Under the pieces are notes generated by a model. The model saw only the letters and a program-made list of their open reading frames with translations. It did no database searches and was not told the DNA's origin. The position numbers and the translations under genes are program-made. From assembly GCA_003247575.1 (NCBI GenBank), contig QJZC01000027.1:100429-164428 (forward strand): a DNA stretch of 64,000 nt, written 5' to 3'. The DNA is from Pseudomonadota bacterium (GTDB taxonomy: Bacteria; Myxococcota_A; UBA9160; SZUA-336). Below are positions 26,345-34,253 of this stretch, in pieces; within the stretch, counting starts at the first letter, position 1, and the number at the start of each line of letters is the position of its first letter.

Positions 26345-28042
26345 CTGCTGATCGCGAAGTTACTGGGTGGTGTGGGGCTCTTCTTGCTCGGCATGCGCCT
26401 GATGACGGACGGGTTGAAGCTTGCCGCCGGGCAGGCGCTGCGAGAGATCCTCGCACGCTCGACCGCCACGCAGCTGCGCGGTGTGGCATCCGGGTTTCTG
26501 ATGACCTCGGTCGTGCAGTCGTCGAGTGCGATCACGGTCGCGACCATCGGTTTCGTGAACGCCGGACTGCTGTCGCTCGCGCAAGCCCTCGCTGTCACGT
26601 ACGGCAGCAACATCGGCACGACGACGACCGGCTGGCTGGTTGCTGCGGTTGGATTTCACGTGAATGTCGCCGCTTTCGCGCTGCCGCTGATCGGCGTCGG
26701 AATGGCACTGCGCGTGATCCAGCGCGATGGCCGGATGGGTGCACTCGGCGAGGCACTCGCGGGCTTCGGGGTGTTCTTCCTCGGTATAGACGCGCTGCGA
26801 GGCGCGTTCGAGAGCGCGAGTCTCCAGTTCGAGTTCGGCGCACTGGCCGGTGCGGGGCCCTTGCGTGCGTTCGCGCTCGTTGCGGTCGGATTCGCGCTGA
26901 CCGTGCTCATGCAGTCTTCGAGCGCTGCGATCGCGATCATCCTGACGGCCGCCGGAGGGGGTGTGGTGCCCATGGGCAGCGGAGCAGCTTTGGTGATCGG
27001 CGCGAACATCGGGACGACCTCGACCGCTGGTCTCGCAGCGCTCGGTGCGACCGCGAACGCGAAGCGGGTCGCAGCGGGACACGTCGCGTTCAATCTGTTG
27101 ACCGGATGTGTCGCCTTGGCACTACTGCCGTTGTTGTTGGTGTTGCTCCAGACCGCGCGTGACTTCCTGCACTTGGACTCGGAGCCCGCGGCTGTGCTGG
27201 CGAGCTTCCACACCTTGTTCAACCTGCTCGGGGTCGCCTTGCTGTGGCCGCTCACTCCGCGGCTGATCCGCTTCCTGGAGCACCGATTCCGGCGCCCCGA
27301 CGAGGACCTGGCGAAACCGAGGCACATCGATCGGAACGTTCTCGAGACTCCCAGTCTGGCCCTCGACGCGCTGATCCTCGAGCTCGGGCGCGCGGGGCGG
27401 ATCGTGCGAGAGCTTGCGCTATCTGCTCTGTCAGGGGCGGGAAGGCCCAGCGAAGGTCAGCGGGGTGTCCGCGAAGCGTTGGACACGCTGCTGCGCAGTA
27501 TCGGTGAGTATGTGCAGCAGCTGCAGCGAAGACCCCTTTCAGCGGAGCTGGCCGCACTGCTGCCCGAGGTGCTGCGCGTGTCGCGCTACTATGTCGCGGC
27601 GGCCGAGCTCGCTCTGAGCGCTGCGGCGAGCGACACGCACGCCTGGAGGCTCCAGCTGGAGCCCTTCGCCGCTGCCGAGCGACTGCGCAGCTTCCTGACG
27701 CGGGTCGAGGAGCTGATTCGGTTTGCGGACGTGCAAGGTGAGGACTTCCGCGAAGCCGGACTGGAGCTACCGCTCGCGGACGTGCAGCGCTCGTACCATG
27801 AGCTGAAGCAGGAGCTCCTGAGCGCCGCGGGTACCCGCGGGGAGATCAGTATTCAACACCTGGTCGATGCGCTCGAGTGGCTCAGCCATGTGCACCGCCT
27901 GGCCGAGCAGGTCGAGCGGGGTGCGCGTTTCCTCGCACGGCTTCGCGAGCGAACGCGCCTCGAATCGAGTGGCGGACGTCCGGAGGCCACAGCCGTGGAA
28001 CCGTCCGCCGCCAGCGCGGAGGCAGCCGCGCAGATTTCGTGA
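26345..28042 (+). CDS. Na/Pi cotransporter family protein
   Basis: A protein of about 565 residues of the Na/Pi cotransporter (PF02690, NptA/YjbB-like) family, importing or exporting phosphate with sodium. Eight or more membrane helices cover about 1-310. The duplicated family signature appears as TSVVQSSSAITVATIGFVNAG with TYGSNIGTTTTGW, and again as TVLMQSSSAAIAIILTAAGG with GANIGTTSTAG. The last 220 residues form a soluble PhoU-like helical domain. The in-frame stop at 26321 leaves no ATG before 26372. The GTG there would cut off the conserved LLGGVGLFLLGM, so a CTG at 26345, six bases after GGGAGG, is the likelier start. Confidence 0.88.
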   Translation: MLIAKLLGGVGLFLLGMRLMTDGLKLAAGQALREILARSTATQLRGVASGFLMTSVVQSSSAITVATIGFVNAGLLSLAQALAVTYGSNIGTTTTGWLVAAVGFHVNVAAFALPLIGVGMALRVIQRDGRMGALGEALAGFGVFFLGIDALRGAFESASLQFEFGALAGAGPLRAFALVAVGFALTVLMQSSSAAIAIILTAAGGGVVPMGSGAALVIGANIGTTSTAGLAALGATANAKRVAAGHVAFNLLTGCVALALLPLLLVLLQTARDFLHLDSEPAAVLASFHTLFNLLGVALLWPLTPRLIRFLEHRFRRPDEDLAKPRHIDRNVLETPSLALDALILELGRAGRIVRELALSALSGAGRPSEGQRGVREALDTLLRSIGEYVQQLQRRPLSAELAALLPEVLRVSRYYVAAAELALSAAASDTHAWRLQLEPFAAAERLRSFLTRVEELIRFADVQGEDFREAGLELPLADVQRSYHELKQELLSAAGTRGEISIQHLVDALEWLSHVHRLAEQVERGARFLARLRERTRLESSGGRPEATAVEPSAASAEAAAQIS

Positions 28043-28213
28043 AGCCCTCCCGTCTCCAGTTCTCGACATGTCATCGCAGTGTCCGCCCAGGCAGCGCGCC
28101 GGCCTCTGCGGATTCCTGCTACGCTGCGGCCCGGCGACTGGAGGGGCGGGGTGGGCTGAGCCTGAGACAGGTTTGAGCCCGAGAGAGGCTCGGAGCGCGA
28201 GAGATCGATCGAA

Positions 28214-29014
28214 ATGGGATTCGCCGAGGAGACCGCGGTCGCAGCCCGCACGCAGACGACCTACGCCGCCCAGCTGCATTCGGGGTGGGACATCGCCGGA
28301 AACGCAAATGGGGGATATCTGCTCGCCATCGCGGCGCGGGCCCTGTTGCAGCATACCGGACGTCCGGACCCAATCACCGTGACGGCACACTACCTGAGAC
28401 CCGGTCGTCCAGGCCCCGTTTCGATCGAGTGCCGCACCATCAAGCGGGGGCGGCGCTTCAGTACCGCGGGGGCCACGCTGACGAGTGACGGGCGTCCGTT
28501 GATCGAGGTGCTCGGCACCTTTGGCACGCTCGAGAAGCGCCTCCCCGAGGTCGAGCGGATCGATGGCTGCCCCCCCGACTTGCCTCCGCTCGAGACCTGC
28601 GTGAGTCGCCTCCCCAGCTCGGGGGACATGGCCGCGTCGTTCGCTCGGCGCGTCGATTTGCGCCTGCATCCCGCGGACTCCGGATTTCAGACAGGATCGC
28701 CGACTGGAGAAGCGCGCATGCGAGGTTGGCTTCGGCTGGCACGAGATGAGCCGATCGACACTGTGGCACTGCTGCTGTGCGCAGACGCACTGCCCCCGAC
28801 GATCTTCAACGCAAATCTACCCGTTGCCTGGACTCCGACGATCGAGCTGACCGTGCACGTGCGCGCGCGTCCGAGCTTGGGCTGGCTGCGCACGGCCTTC
28901 ACAACGCGCTTCGTCAGTGGCGGTTTTCGCGACGAGGACGGTGAGCTGTGGGACTCCGCGGGTCAGCTGGTCGCTCAGTCACGCCAGCTGGCGCTGTTGC
29001 CGCTCGAGCGGTAA
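28214..29014 (+). CDS. TesB-like acyl-CoA thioesterase (double hotdog)
   Basis: A 266-residue cytoplasmic protein of the thioesterase-like superfamily (TesB-type double hotdog), predicted to hydrolyse acyl-CoA. The first hotdog has WDIAGNANGGYLLAIAARAL and TVTAHYLRPGRPGPV. The second ends with TIELTVHVRARPSLGWLRTAF and EDGELWDSAGQLVAQSRQLAL, the typical final strand pattern. ATG start with no strong binding site (GATCGATCGAA). It stands alone between the transporter and a lipoprotein gene. Chain-length preference cannot be read from the sequence. Confidence 0.88.
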   Translation: MGFAEETAVAARTQTTYAAQLHSGWDIAGNANGGYLLAIAARALLQHTGRPDPITVTAHYLRPGRPGPVSIECRTIKRGRRFSTAGATLTSDGRPLIEVLGTFGTLEKRLPEVERIDGCPPDLPPLETCVSRLPSSGDMAASFARRVDLRLHPADSGFQTGSPTGEARMRGWLRLARDEPIDTVALLLCADALPPTIFNANLPVAWTPTIELTVHVRARPSLGWLRTAFTTRFVSGGFRDEDGELWDSAGQLVAQSRQLALLPLER

Positions 29015-29086
29015 CCCCCGCATCCGACCCTCACGCAGCCCTGGGAGACGGACCGGAGGCGAGGCGCGGGGTGATAGAGTAGCCCC

Positions 29087-30097
29087 ATGATCAATTCCAG
29101 CTTCGCACGTCGGTGGTTCGGGCTCTCGAGTTGGCTTCGAGGAGTGGTCCTTCGCGCGGTGGGAGGCGCCTGGCTAGCCGGGAGTCTGGTCGCGTGTGCG
29201 AGTGGTGCGCGGCCACTCGACGTGCCCATCGACGGAGGTGGCTCCGGGCTGGGGAAGCGATTCGAGAGGTACACGATTGCTGCCGAGGAGATCGCGGAGT
29301 CTTCGGGGCTGGTGGCGAGTCGGCGCTATGACGGTGTGCTGTGGACACACAACGATTCCGGCGATTCAGCCCGAATCTTCGCAATCGGTCGTCGTGGAGA
29401 GAAGCTGGCGGAGTTTGCGGTCGAAGGAGCCCAGCATGTCGACTGGGAGGACATCGCTCTCGACGGGCGCGGGAGGCTGTACATTGCGGACGTTGGCAAT
29501 AACGCGAACGATCGACGCGACCTCACGATCTACGTCGTTCCGGAGCCCGATCCCGCGCGCTCGGGCTCGGTGCAGGTCGAGCGCGCTCTGCGCTTCCGGT
29601 ATGCCGACCAGAGTGCGTATCCGGACCCCGAGCGGATGGATTTCGACTGCGAGTCGGTCCTCCACTTCGGCGATGCGCTCTACTTGTTCACCAAGCACCG
29701 AGGGAACACGCGCACGAAGATCTATCGCCTACCGCTAGGAGAGACGGCTCGAGCCGAGCAGGCGCTCGAACCTCTCGCGACGGTCGAGCTCGGATCGCCC
29801 TCTCGCTTCGGCGTCGCAACGGCCGCAGACATCCGCGCGGACGGGCGCTACATCGCGTTGCTCACCTACCAGGCGCTGTTCATCTACGAGCGGCTCGGGA
29901 ACGACCTCGCACCGCGCGGGCCCGTGGCGCGGATCGAGTTCGACGCCGAGCAGACGCAGCAAGCCGAGAGCGTGGCGTGGGACGGGGACTCGCTCGTATT
30001 CGGCAACGAGCAGAGGACGCTGTTCAGAATCGAACGGCCGCTTGAGCCGGCCTGGTGGCGCTTTCCGCCTTCCGAGGAGAGTCCCGAAGGCCGGTGA
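29087..30097 (+). CDS. beta-propeller-like lipoprotein of unknown function
   Basis: A 336-residue exported lipoprotein. The N-terminal signal ends in the lipobox SLVAC. The body has propeller-like repeats: SSGLVASRRYDGVLWTHNDS, ARIFAIGRRGEKLAEF, HVDWEDIALDGRGRLYIADV, FDCESVLHFGDALYLFTKH and ADIRADGRYIALLTYQALFIY. The WTHNDSGD and DWEDIA motifs recur in uncharacterised bacterial secreted propellers related in pattern to phytase-like or SMP-30-like folds. The catalytic role is unknown. Its 3' end overlaps the upstream part of the TauE ORF in another frame, but not the start I favour. Confidence 0.8.
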   Translation: MINSSFARRWFGLSSWLRGVVLRAVGGAWLAGSLVACASGARPLDVPIDGGGSGLGKRFERYTIAAEEIAESSGLVASRRYDGVLWTHNDSGDSARIFAIGRRGEKLAEFAVEGAQHVDWEDIALDGRGRLYIADVGNNANDRRDLTIYVVPEPDPARSGSVQVERALRFRYADQSAYPDPERMDFDCESVLHFGDALYLFTKHRGNTRTKIYRLPLGETARAEQALEPLATVELGSPSRFGVATAADIRADGRYIALLTYQALFIYERLGNDLAPRGPVARIEFDAEQTQQAESVAWDGDSLVFGNEQRTLFRIERPLEPAWWRFPPSEESPEGR

Positions 30098-30194
30098 TCC
30101 AGGCGATCGTCCGCCCGCCCTGGGCCCGCGACTGTGGCGCAGGTCCCGGTGCGTGGGGATTTCGCTCGCAGACGCCGGTGTGAGAGACTTCGGC

Positions 30195-30959
30195 GTGCTC
30201 GAATCGCTGTTCGTCATCCACGATCCCTGGTTCTATGTGACCGCCGTCGTCGCGGTGCTCGTGCTCGGCATCGCCAAGGGGGGGCTTGCCGGAGGAATCG
30301 GTCTGGTCGCCGTTCCGCTCATGTCCCTGTCCGTCGAGCCGGCGCGTGCTGCGGCGATTCTGCTCCCGATCCTGATGCTGATGGATGTGACCGCACTTCG
30401 GTCCTGGTGGGGACGTTGGGATGGCTTCAATCTGCGAACGACCGGCCCGGGTGCCCTGCTTGGTACGGCATTCGGCTGGGCCAGCTTCGACCTGCTCTCA
30501 CCCGACGCGCTTCGCATTCTGGTGGGGGGGATTGCGATCTCGTTCTCGCTTCGCTGGTGGCTGCTACGCGATGGAGGGCGCGCTCGGGCCCCAGGATACT
30601 TGCGTGGCACTTTCTGGGCGACCCTAGCGGGCTTTACGAGCTTCAGTGTTCATGCGGGGGGTCCGCCGCTCCACATCTACCTGCTGTCACAGCGAATCGA
30701 CAAGACCACCTTTCAGGCGACTACGGTCGTGTTCTTCTTTGCAGTGAACTGGCTCAAGCTCGGTCCCTACGCCTGGCTGGGTCAGCTCGACGGCTCGAAC
30801 CTCCAGACGTCGCTACTGCTCGCACCCCTCGCTCCGCTCGGAATCCTGCTCGGGAAGTACCTGCATCACAGGATCGACGATCGCGTCTTCTTCCGGATCG
30901 TCTACGCTTCGCTCCTTGTGCTCGGTGCAAAGCTGATCGAAGAGGGCGTGAGCGGGTGA
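30195..30959 (+). CDS. TauE/SafE family membrane permease
   Basis: About 254 residues with seven to eight transmembrane helices of the TauE/SafE family, usually exporters of sulfite or sulfonate-related anions. The duplicated motif appears as LGIAKGGLAGGIGLVAVPLM near the N-terminus and as LAGFTSFSVHAGGPPLHIYL in the second half. Start: GTG 30195 with GAGAGA eight bases upstream; GTG 30180 is an alternative. The ORF track's start at 30042 would overlap the lipoprotein gene and adds non-coding-like sequence. No sulfur-metabolism genes adjoin it, so the substrate is open. Confidence 0.87.
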   Translation: MLESLFVIHDPWFYVTAVVAVLVLGIAKGGLAGGIGLVAVPLMSLSVEPARAAAILLPILMLMDVTALRSWWGRWDGFNLRTTGPGALLGTAFGWASFDLLSPDALRILVGGIAISFSLRWWLLRDGGRARAPGYLRGTFWATLAGFTSFSVHAGGPPLHIYLLSQRIDKTTFQATTVVFFFAVNWLKLGPYAWLGQLDGSNLQTSLLLAPLAPLGILLGKYLHHRIDDRVFFRIVYASLLVLGAKLIEEGVSG

Positions 30960-30984
30960 GGCCGACAAGTTGGTTCTCCGGCGC

Positions 30985-31641
30985 CTACTGGTCCCGAAAC
31001 TGGACAGAGCGCAGGATCTCTTCCAGCTGACCTTTCTCCTCTGGGGTGGTGTAGCTGAGAATGAAGCTGAGCGCGTATCCGCGATCCACTAGCGCAACGT
31101 AGGATTGGCTCAGATTCTGCTGGTTCGACTGGATCTGGTAATTCCGTAGAAACATCCTGCGGCCTCCGACCTCCTGGAGCTCGGGTCCACCATCGGCGAC
31201 GTAGGGCAGGCTCCCGCCGGTCAGGATCGCGTCCACGTGAAACAGATAGTCCTTTCCCGATTGGATTCCGGGTGCTTGGGACACTCGCTCCGCAACGACC
31301 TGAAGGATGGCGTTCGAGGAGACGGGCGACCCAATCTCGTGTCGGCTCACGGTCAGCAGTTGGTAGGTATTCGCGAGTGCCTCGTCCAAGGCTGCACGCC
31401 TCGCCGAGGATCCCTCGCTGATCGCAGCCGCGCCACCATCGGTGATCGCCTCCTTGGTCTCGGCGGACGCCACGGCCCACGCCTCTGGAAGCTGCATGCT
31501 GAACCCGAAGTATCGATTGGAATACGTGCCTTGGGAGAGTGAGTCGTCGTCGGGGCGTGATCCCAACTCTGACTCGCATCCGACCAGTAGGACGACGAAG
31601 CAGAGCACGGCCAGGAGCGAGATCTGAGAAGCGACCTTCAT
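30985..31641 (-). CDS. hypothetical lipoprotein
   Basis: A 218-residue exported lipoprotein. The signal peptide (SLLAVLCFVVLLVGC) has a clear lipobox. The mature part resembles small alpha/beta proteins of the PsbP/Mog1 or DUF1795 kind: it opens with SNRYFGFSMQLPEAWAVAS and ends with ALVDRGYALSFILSYTTPEE, the typical error-function-like strand pair. That fold assignment is inference. ATG 31641 with GGAG seven bases upstream. Its 3' end converges with the TauE gene. It lies 68 bases downstream of the CMD gene, so the two may be co-transcribed. Confidence 0.82.
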   Translation of the reverse strand: MKVASQISLLAVLCFVVLLVGCESELGSRPDDDSLSQGTYSNRYFGFSMQLPEAWAVASAETKEAITDGGAAAISEGSSARRAALDEALANTYQLLTVSRHEIGSPVSSNAILQVVAERVSQAPGIQSGKDYLFHVDAILTGGSLPYVADGGPELQEVGGRRMFLRNYQIQSNQQNLSQSYVALVDRGYALSFILSYTTPEEKGQLEEILRSVQFRDQ

Positions 31642-31709
31642 TTGGATTCTCCGTCTGTAGCTGATCTGAGAGGCTAGCCGATTCTGCGTCGAGCGGAGGT
31701 CTACCGAGG

Positions 31710-32267
31710 TCAACCGGCCTCTCTCGTCGGAAACCCGGGAGCGAACTCTTCGAGGGGGAGTCGCAACCCGTTTACCAGATACGCCGTGCAGGTGTAGATC
31801 CCGGCGATGTAGATCAGCTCGAGCGTCTGAGACTCATCGAAGTGCTTGCGCACGGTGCTCCAGGTTGCGTCGGAAAGAGTGTGGGTTGTGTGCAGCTCGT
31901 CGCACAGGCATAGGATTGCGCTTTCGGAGGGGCCCCAGATGGTGTCACTGCTCGCTCCCAGTCGAGTCGAGCGCACCTCGTCTGCCGAGAGTCCTGCACG
32001 CTCGGCGAATCCCGCGACGTGGACGCCCCACTCGTACTCTGCATTGCAGAGTGAGCACGTGCGCAGGATGGCCAACTCACGCTGGCGAAGCGAGAGAGGT
32101 CCTCGATCCAGTACTCCGGCCTGCATGAACCGTGGAAACAGGCGTTCGTTGTTGGCGAGGGTGCGGAACAACAGGATCGGAGTCATGCCGGCCGGCATGA
32201 TCCTGTCCAGGAGGCGTGCGATTTCGACTGGATACGGTGCTTCACGGGCGGGAAGGCGTGCACTCAT
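31710..32267 (-). CDS. carboxymuconolactone decarboxylase (CMD) family protein, AhpD-like
   Basis: A 185-residue soluble all-helical protein of the CMD/AhpD family. The family core is LRQRELAILRTCSLCNAEYEWGVHV, with the Tyr-Glu-Trp-x-x-His pattern typical of CMD proteins acting on lactones or as alkylhydroperoxidase-like enzymes. The CxxC is arranged as CSLC just before it, so peroxidase chemistry remains possible. Start: ATG 32267 with GGAGA upstream. It is transcribed divergently from an HxlR regulator with two matched palindromes between them, so it is almost surely that regulator's target. Quinone, electrophile or peroxide stress would be typical inducers for such pairs. Confidence 0.88.
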   Translation of the reverse strand: MSARLPAREAPYPVEIARLLDRIMPAGMTPILLFRTLANNERLFPRFMQAGVLDRGPLSLRQRELAILRTCSLCNAEYEWGVHVAGFAERAGLSADEVRSTRLGASSDTIWGPSESAILCLCDELHTTHTLSDATWSTVRKHFDESQTLELIYIAGIYTCTAYLVNGLRLPLEEFAPGFPTREAG

Positions 32268-32284
32268 CGAGATCTCCGGATGGT

Positions 32285-32303
32285 TGCTACTAAACATGTA
32301 GCA
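32285..32303. promoter_or_regulatory. HxlR operator, palindrome 1 (CMD side)
   Basis: TGCTAC-N7-GTAGCA, a perfect 19-base inverted repeat, 17 bases upstream of the CMD start codon. Its arms match those of palindrome 2. HxlR-family proteins such as YodB are known to bind TACT-N7-AGTA-type sites with the same 7-base spacer. Confidence 0.75.
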
Positions 32304-32318
32304 TTCGAAATCTCTCAT

Positions 32319-32337
32319 CGCTACGTAATCAGTAGCG
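32319..32337. promoter_or_regulatory. HxlR operator, palindrome 2 (hxlR side)
   Basis: CGCTAC-N7-GTAGCG, a perfect inverted repeat with the same core GCTAC-N7-GTAGC as palindrome 1. It is centred 34 bases away from it and lies 22 bases before the regulator ATG. It probably mediates autoregulation. Confidence 0.75.
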
Positions 32338-32359
32338 TCGGCGGGCGCCGGCCGATAGA

Positions 32360-32695
32360 ATGCGTCTCATGCCGACGCCACGTCCGGGGCAGCCTGCGAG
32401 GGGCACGCGAACGGGTCGCCCATTGCTGGTCGCATTCGACCTGCTGGGTCGCCGCTGGGCATTGCGCATCTTGTGGGAGCTGCGCGGTTCTCCGCTCACG
32501 TTCCGCTCGCTCCGGAGCGCCTGCGACGAGATCTCGCCCACGGTCCTCAATACTCGACTCAGGGAGCTGTCCACCGCGGGACTGGTCGTCCACGAGCCGG
32601 GGCAGGGCTATCAACTCACCGACCATGCGCGGGATCTGGGCAGGGCTCTAGCCCCGCTCGAACGCTGGGCAAAGCGCTGGGCGCGGGAACTCTGA
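32360..32695 (+). CDS. HxlR-family winged-helix transcriptional regulator
   Basis: A 111-residue DNA-binding protein with the HxlR-type winged helix: AFDLLGRRWALRILWEL, then LTFRSLRSACDEISPTVLNT (recognition helix region) and RLRELSTAGLVVHEPGQGYQ (wing). HxlR regulators bind as dimers. Many sense electrophiles through an N-terminal Cys; that Cys is missing here, and the only Cys lies in RSACDE just before the recognition helix. The start is ATG 32360 or, three codons later, 32369. It is divergent from the CMD gene with two operators between, so local regulation and autoregulation are expected. Confidence 0.9.
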   Translation: MRLMPTPRPGQPARGTRTGRPLLVAFDLLGRRWALRILWELRGSPLTFRSLRSACDEISPTVLNTRLRELSTAGLVVHEPGQGYQLTDHARDLGRALAPLERWAKRWAREL

Positions 32696-32715
32696 GGGCA
32701 CGAGGCTGACGCGAG

Positions 32716-32792
32716 TGGCACGCCCGGCTGGATTCGAACCAGCGACCGCCGGATTAGAAGTCCGGAGCTCTATCCAACTGAGCTACGGGCGC
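32716..32792 (-). tRNA. tRNA-Arg (anticodon TCT)
   Basis: Read on the minus strand, the sequence begins GCGCCCGTAGCTCAG and ends GGTTCGAATCC...CGGGCGT-G-CCA. The acceptor stem pairs in seven positions (one G-U), the T-loop is canonical TTCGAAT, and the anticodon loop CTTCTAA gives anticodon TCT for arginine AGA/AGG codons. The 3' CCA is encoded. It converges with the hxlR gene, 20 bases away. Confidence 0.95.
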
Positions 32793-33107
32793 AAGCTGGG
32801 TCCTCGAGCCCCGACGCCGCGGCTAGGGTAGCACCTGGCGGTCGGGCTGTCCTACCTGGCTGCTTACGTCGGTAAAGTGAGGCTAGGTAGGCAGGAGGGG
32901 AGCGTTCCCGGGAGCGCCGGAACGTGGAGCGTCCCTGGGCGGGCGACCACTCTCGGTGCTGGCCTCGCGGTGGGCGGTGGTCGATCGAATTTCGTCCGGT
33001 AGTGATCGTCTACACGCATCAGGCCCACCCGGATCCCTCTCTCTGCGAAGGGTTGTTCCGAGTCGGGTTGTTCCGAGTCTGTTACCCACGGTGTTGGAGT
33101 CGAGAGA
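32793..33107. other. intergenic region upstream of ompH/skp
   Basis: 315 bases between the tRNA and the OmpH-like gene. It has a possible hairpin at about 32852-32893 (CCTACCT...AGGTAGG enclosing TTAC...GTAA) and the 15-base tandem duplication at 33051. The minus ORF at 32864 is not supported. Confidence 0.45.
33051..33080. repeat. 15-base tandem duplication
   Basis: GGTTGTTCCGAGTCG is followed directly by GGTTGTTCCGAGTCT. It lies 27 bases before the ompH-like start codon, probably in its leader. Confidence 0.8.
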
Positions 33108-33671
33108 ATGCAGCCGACGGATTCGAGATCAAAGCGGTCGCTTGGTGTTGCAGTGGCGCTGGTCATCTGCGCAGTGACTGCGAGCAGCTCGTTTGCACAG
33201 ACGTCCGCATCCAGCGCTTCACCTGGATCCGCAGCGGCCGTTGGAGTCGTCGACGTACAGCGTGCGCTCCGTGCGTCTGCTGCCTTCAAGCAGGCTCAGG
33301 AGAAGCTGGAATCGTTCTCGAGCAAGCAGCAGTCCGCGCTCGAGTCTCAACAGGCCGAGCTACGCAAGAAGGTCGAGGAGTTTCAGAGTCAGAGGAGCGT
33401 GCTCGAAGCGGCTGCCCTCCGCGAGCGCGAGATCGAGCTCGCGCAGCTCCGAAACAAGCTCGAACGCGAGGCGCAAACAGCGGCCGAGGCCGTGCAGGCG
33501 CAGGAGCAGAAGCTACTTGGGCCCATTCTCGGTGACGTCCAGAAGGCGATTCGTGTGGAGGGAGACGCGCAAGGAATCGGGATCATCCTGAACACGCAGA
33601 CCCCGGGACTCCTGTACACGGGTAACGCACGGGATATCACCGATGCCGTGATCGCGCGGCTGAATCCGTAG
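33108..33671 (+). CDS. OmpH/Skp-family periplasmic chaperone
   Basis: A 187-residue periplasmic chaperone of the OmpH/Skp family that holds unfolded outer-membrane proteins on the way to BamA. The signal peptide ends at SSSFAQT. The short strand VGVVDVQRALRASAAF is the typical start of the trimerisation domain. About 80 residues of coiled coil follow (KLESFSSKQQSALESQQAEL onward), and the closing strands include GIGIILNTQTPGLLY and DITDAVIARLN. The usual bamA/lpx neighbours are absent. ATG start with a purine-rich stretch upstream. A strong hairpin follows the gene. Confidence 0.9.
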   Translation: MQPTDSRSKRSLGVAVALVICAVTASSSFAQTSASSASPGSAAAVGVVDVQRALRASAAFKQAQEKLESFSSKQQSALESQQAELRKKVEEFQSQRSVLEAAALREREIELAQLRNKLEREAQTAAEAVQAQEQKLLGPILGDVQKAIRVEGDAQGIGIILNTQTPGLLYTGNARDITDAVIARLNP

Positions 33672-33680
33672 TGCGCGGTT

Positions 33681-33713
33681 GCCCTCCGCAGCTCGTCACG
33701 AGCTACGGAGGGC
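33681..33713 (+). terminator. strong hairpin downstream of ompH/skp
   Basis: GCCCTCCGCAGCTCG pairs with CGAGCTACGGAGGGC around a TCA loop, with one C-A mismatch. It begins 10 bases after the stop codon. No clear T-run follows, but stem length and position support a transcript-end function. Confidence 0.65.
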
Positions 33714-33895
33714 GGGTCTCGGGAGATGAGACCGAGATTCTGCTAGCTCCTGCGCCGTGTCCCGTGGCGCATTGGGCGACAGATCGGTAGCGGCGATCCG
33801 TTCGAGGTGAGCGATCCCTGGCGGCGGCTGCCTTTCTGGCGCCTCCTGATCTCGACGGTGAGTCGACGCACGGCGCGAAGCGCACGAGACGTGTG

Positions 33896-33913
33896 ATGTT
33901 CTGTTCGGAACAT
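33896..33913. promoter_or_regulatory. 18-base palindrome, possible operator
   Basis: ATGTTC-N6-GAACAT is a perfect inverted repeat in an otherwise empty 580-base gap, about 340 bases before the muramidase start. The GTTC/GAAC half-sites resemble many dimeric repressor sites. No regulator can be assigned. Confidence 0.35.
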
Positions 33914-34253
33914 GTGACCTACTTCGGGTTCAGTCAGATCCATTAGACTCCTCACGCGCGGAGTAGGCTAGCCGCAATCAGTGAATCGTGCCTGAGTTTT
34001 CGCTTCGCAGATTTGGGGCAAGCCGGCTCTCTTCCAAGCGCGAGTGTTGTCGCCGAGTATCCGCTCTGGGTGACGCGTAGGGAGTCAGCTACGGGGGGGC
34101 GATCGACTGGATCGCGGGTGCGTGCCGTCCTAGGCGAGGCGGCTGCAGCGCGACGATGTGTAGGATAGTCTGATTGGAACCGATCGGTGCCGTTTCCATG
34201 AGCCTTCACGGAGGTCGAGTTCGGCATCGAGGCCGAGAGAGGGGTGGAGCTCG

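Larger units (their letters stand above)
33672..34253. other. 580-base gap with hairpin and palindrome
   Basis: No supported gene: ORFs on the minus strand are Arg-rich shadows. Visible elements are the hairpin at 33681 and the palindrome at 33896. Nothing else recognisable was seen. Confidence 0.45.

Noticed and set aside
25627-27162. 511-residue plus-strand ORF
   Set aside because: Crosses the coiled-coil gene, a promoter region and the transporter in a wrong frame.
33896-33913. Considered as a LexA (SOS) box
   Set aside because: GTTC-N6-GAAC does not match the LexA boxes I know from other bacterial groups, such as GTTC-N7-GTTC or GAAC-N4-GTTC; kept only as an unassigned palindrome.
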